NCBI RefSeq assembly: GCF_020180945.1
Contig: NZ_JAIPUL010000004.1
Location: 161,820-225,819 of the forward strand
Source: Lacticaseibacillus kribbianus
GTDB taxonomy: Bacteria; Bacillota; Bacilli; Lactobacillales; Lactobacillaceae
Direction of reading: 5' to 3'
DNA: 64,000 bases
Under the pieces are notes generated by a model. It saw only the letters and a list, made by a program, of their open reading frames with translations, did not search any database and was not told where the DNA came from. The translations under genes and the position numbers were made by a program. Below, in pieces: positions 63,726 through 64,000 of the stretch (the stretch's first letter is position 1; the number at the start of each line of letters is the position of its first letter).

Positions 63726-63754
63726 TTGACCCGCCTTGGTTCACTTGGTATGAT
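63726..63754 (+). promoter_or_regulatory. rRNA operon promoter P1
   Basis: TTGACC (63726-63731), 17-bp spacer, TATGAT (63749-63754) preceded by TGG. Confidence 0.75.
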
Positions 63755-63833
63755 ATTCCTCGTTGTCAAACGACGCGGCCGTGAAAGCCTATTACACAGG
63801 TCTTCGCAGGCCAAATGATTTAAAAAATAATGT

Positions 63834-63862
63834 TTGACAGCACAACGTCCACCTGATATACT
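63834..63862 (+). promoter_or_regulatory. rRNA operon promoter P2
   Basis: TTGACA (63834-63839), 17-bp spacer, TATACT (63857-63862) preceded by TGA. Near-consensus, in AT-rich DNA. Confidence 0.85.
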
Positions 63863-64000
63863 CATAAAGTTGTCTTTTGGACAAGGTAGTCCTTTGAAAA
63901 CTGAACAAAGTTTCGTAAATGTGATAGGGCTTTTCTTAATTGAAAAGAATTAAACATTGCGAAGTCAATTCGCTAGTAACAACAAATCGAGCTATTCAAA
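63863..64000 (+). other. Leader of an rRNA operon (16S gene lies beyond the window)
   Basis: The AT-rich transcribed leader contains CCTTTGAAAACTGAACAAAG, the sequence style that precedes 16S rRNA in lactobacilli (boxA-like CTTTGAAAAC). No part of the mature 16S 5' end is recognised before position 64000. Confidence 0.75.

Overview
The window is a stretch of a GC-rich Firmicutes chromosome, most likely a high-GC member of the Lactobacillaceae. The support is gene order and regulators, not a database search: the cggR-gap-pgk-tpiA-eno cluster, hprK-lgt-gpsA-trxB-pgm, uvrBA, rapZ-yvcK-whiA-clpP, secG-rnr-smpB, ung-pta-tsaE, a CtsR/CIRCE-controlled clpP, an FLP-type Crp/Fnr protein with two cysteines, Mga- and Rgg-type regulators, and a serine T-box. 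Most genes use G or C at third codon positions. The glycolytic genes (gpmA, gap, pgk, tpiA, eno) visibly shift to GAA, GTT and CGT. The start of an rRNA operon lies at the right edge.

Layout. 1-9.1 kb: a truncated membrane protein with an Ala/Lys repeat tail, a membrane-anchored MutS-like ATPase, an ATP-grasp ligase, a stress protein, sfsA, an AI-2E-type permease, two small unknown genes, gpmA and a helical lipoprotein. 9.2-18.8 kb: an MFS exporter divergent from an Rgg regulator with a perfect palindrome between them, then hprK-lgt-gpsA, trxB, pgm, a GNAT and an HD hydrolase. 18.8-28.8 kb: SOS-type uvrBA, a DUF308 protein, rapZ-yvcK-whiA, and a MarR-acetyltransferase pair. 28.8-31.5 kb: tRNA-Arg(CCG), a minus-strand pair (Ltp-repeat surface protein plus DUF4429/SHOCT protein), clpP and an OhrR-like sensor. 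31.7-37.5 kb: the glycolytic operon. 37.5-44.2 kb: a 650-bp structured intergenic region, a LysE exporter, a ClC transporter, secG, rnr, a 121-bp tandem repeat array and smpB. 44.2-57.9 kb: cfa, GNAT, a degenerate metallo-beta-lactamase-fold protein, a LURP-one-like protein, an HAD phosphatase, ung, pta, tsaE, pepN, a TIM-barrel protein, MFS, a phosphoesterase and TetR. 58-64 kb: two head-to-head Mga-like regulators, an FLP-like regulator, T-box-serS, and tandem rRNA promoters.

The window is mostly housekeeping: central carbon metabolism with its controllers (HPr kinase, CggR), envelope assembly (Lgt, Cfa, SecG, ATP-grasp ligase), RNA quality control (RNase R, SmpB) and DNA repair (UvrAB, Ung). 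No transposase, CRISPR array, prophage or replication origin was seen. The least explained parts are the intergenic repeats: a family with conserved borders and variable hairpin cores (4.3, 63.6 and possibly 37.6 kb), a 193-bp nested inverted repeat after eno, and a 121-bp tandem array with compensatory stem changes between rnr and smpB. On the protein side they are the Ltp/SHOCT pair beside a tRNA, the Ala/Lys repeat membrane protein and the catalytically degenerate MBL protein.
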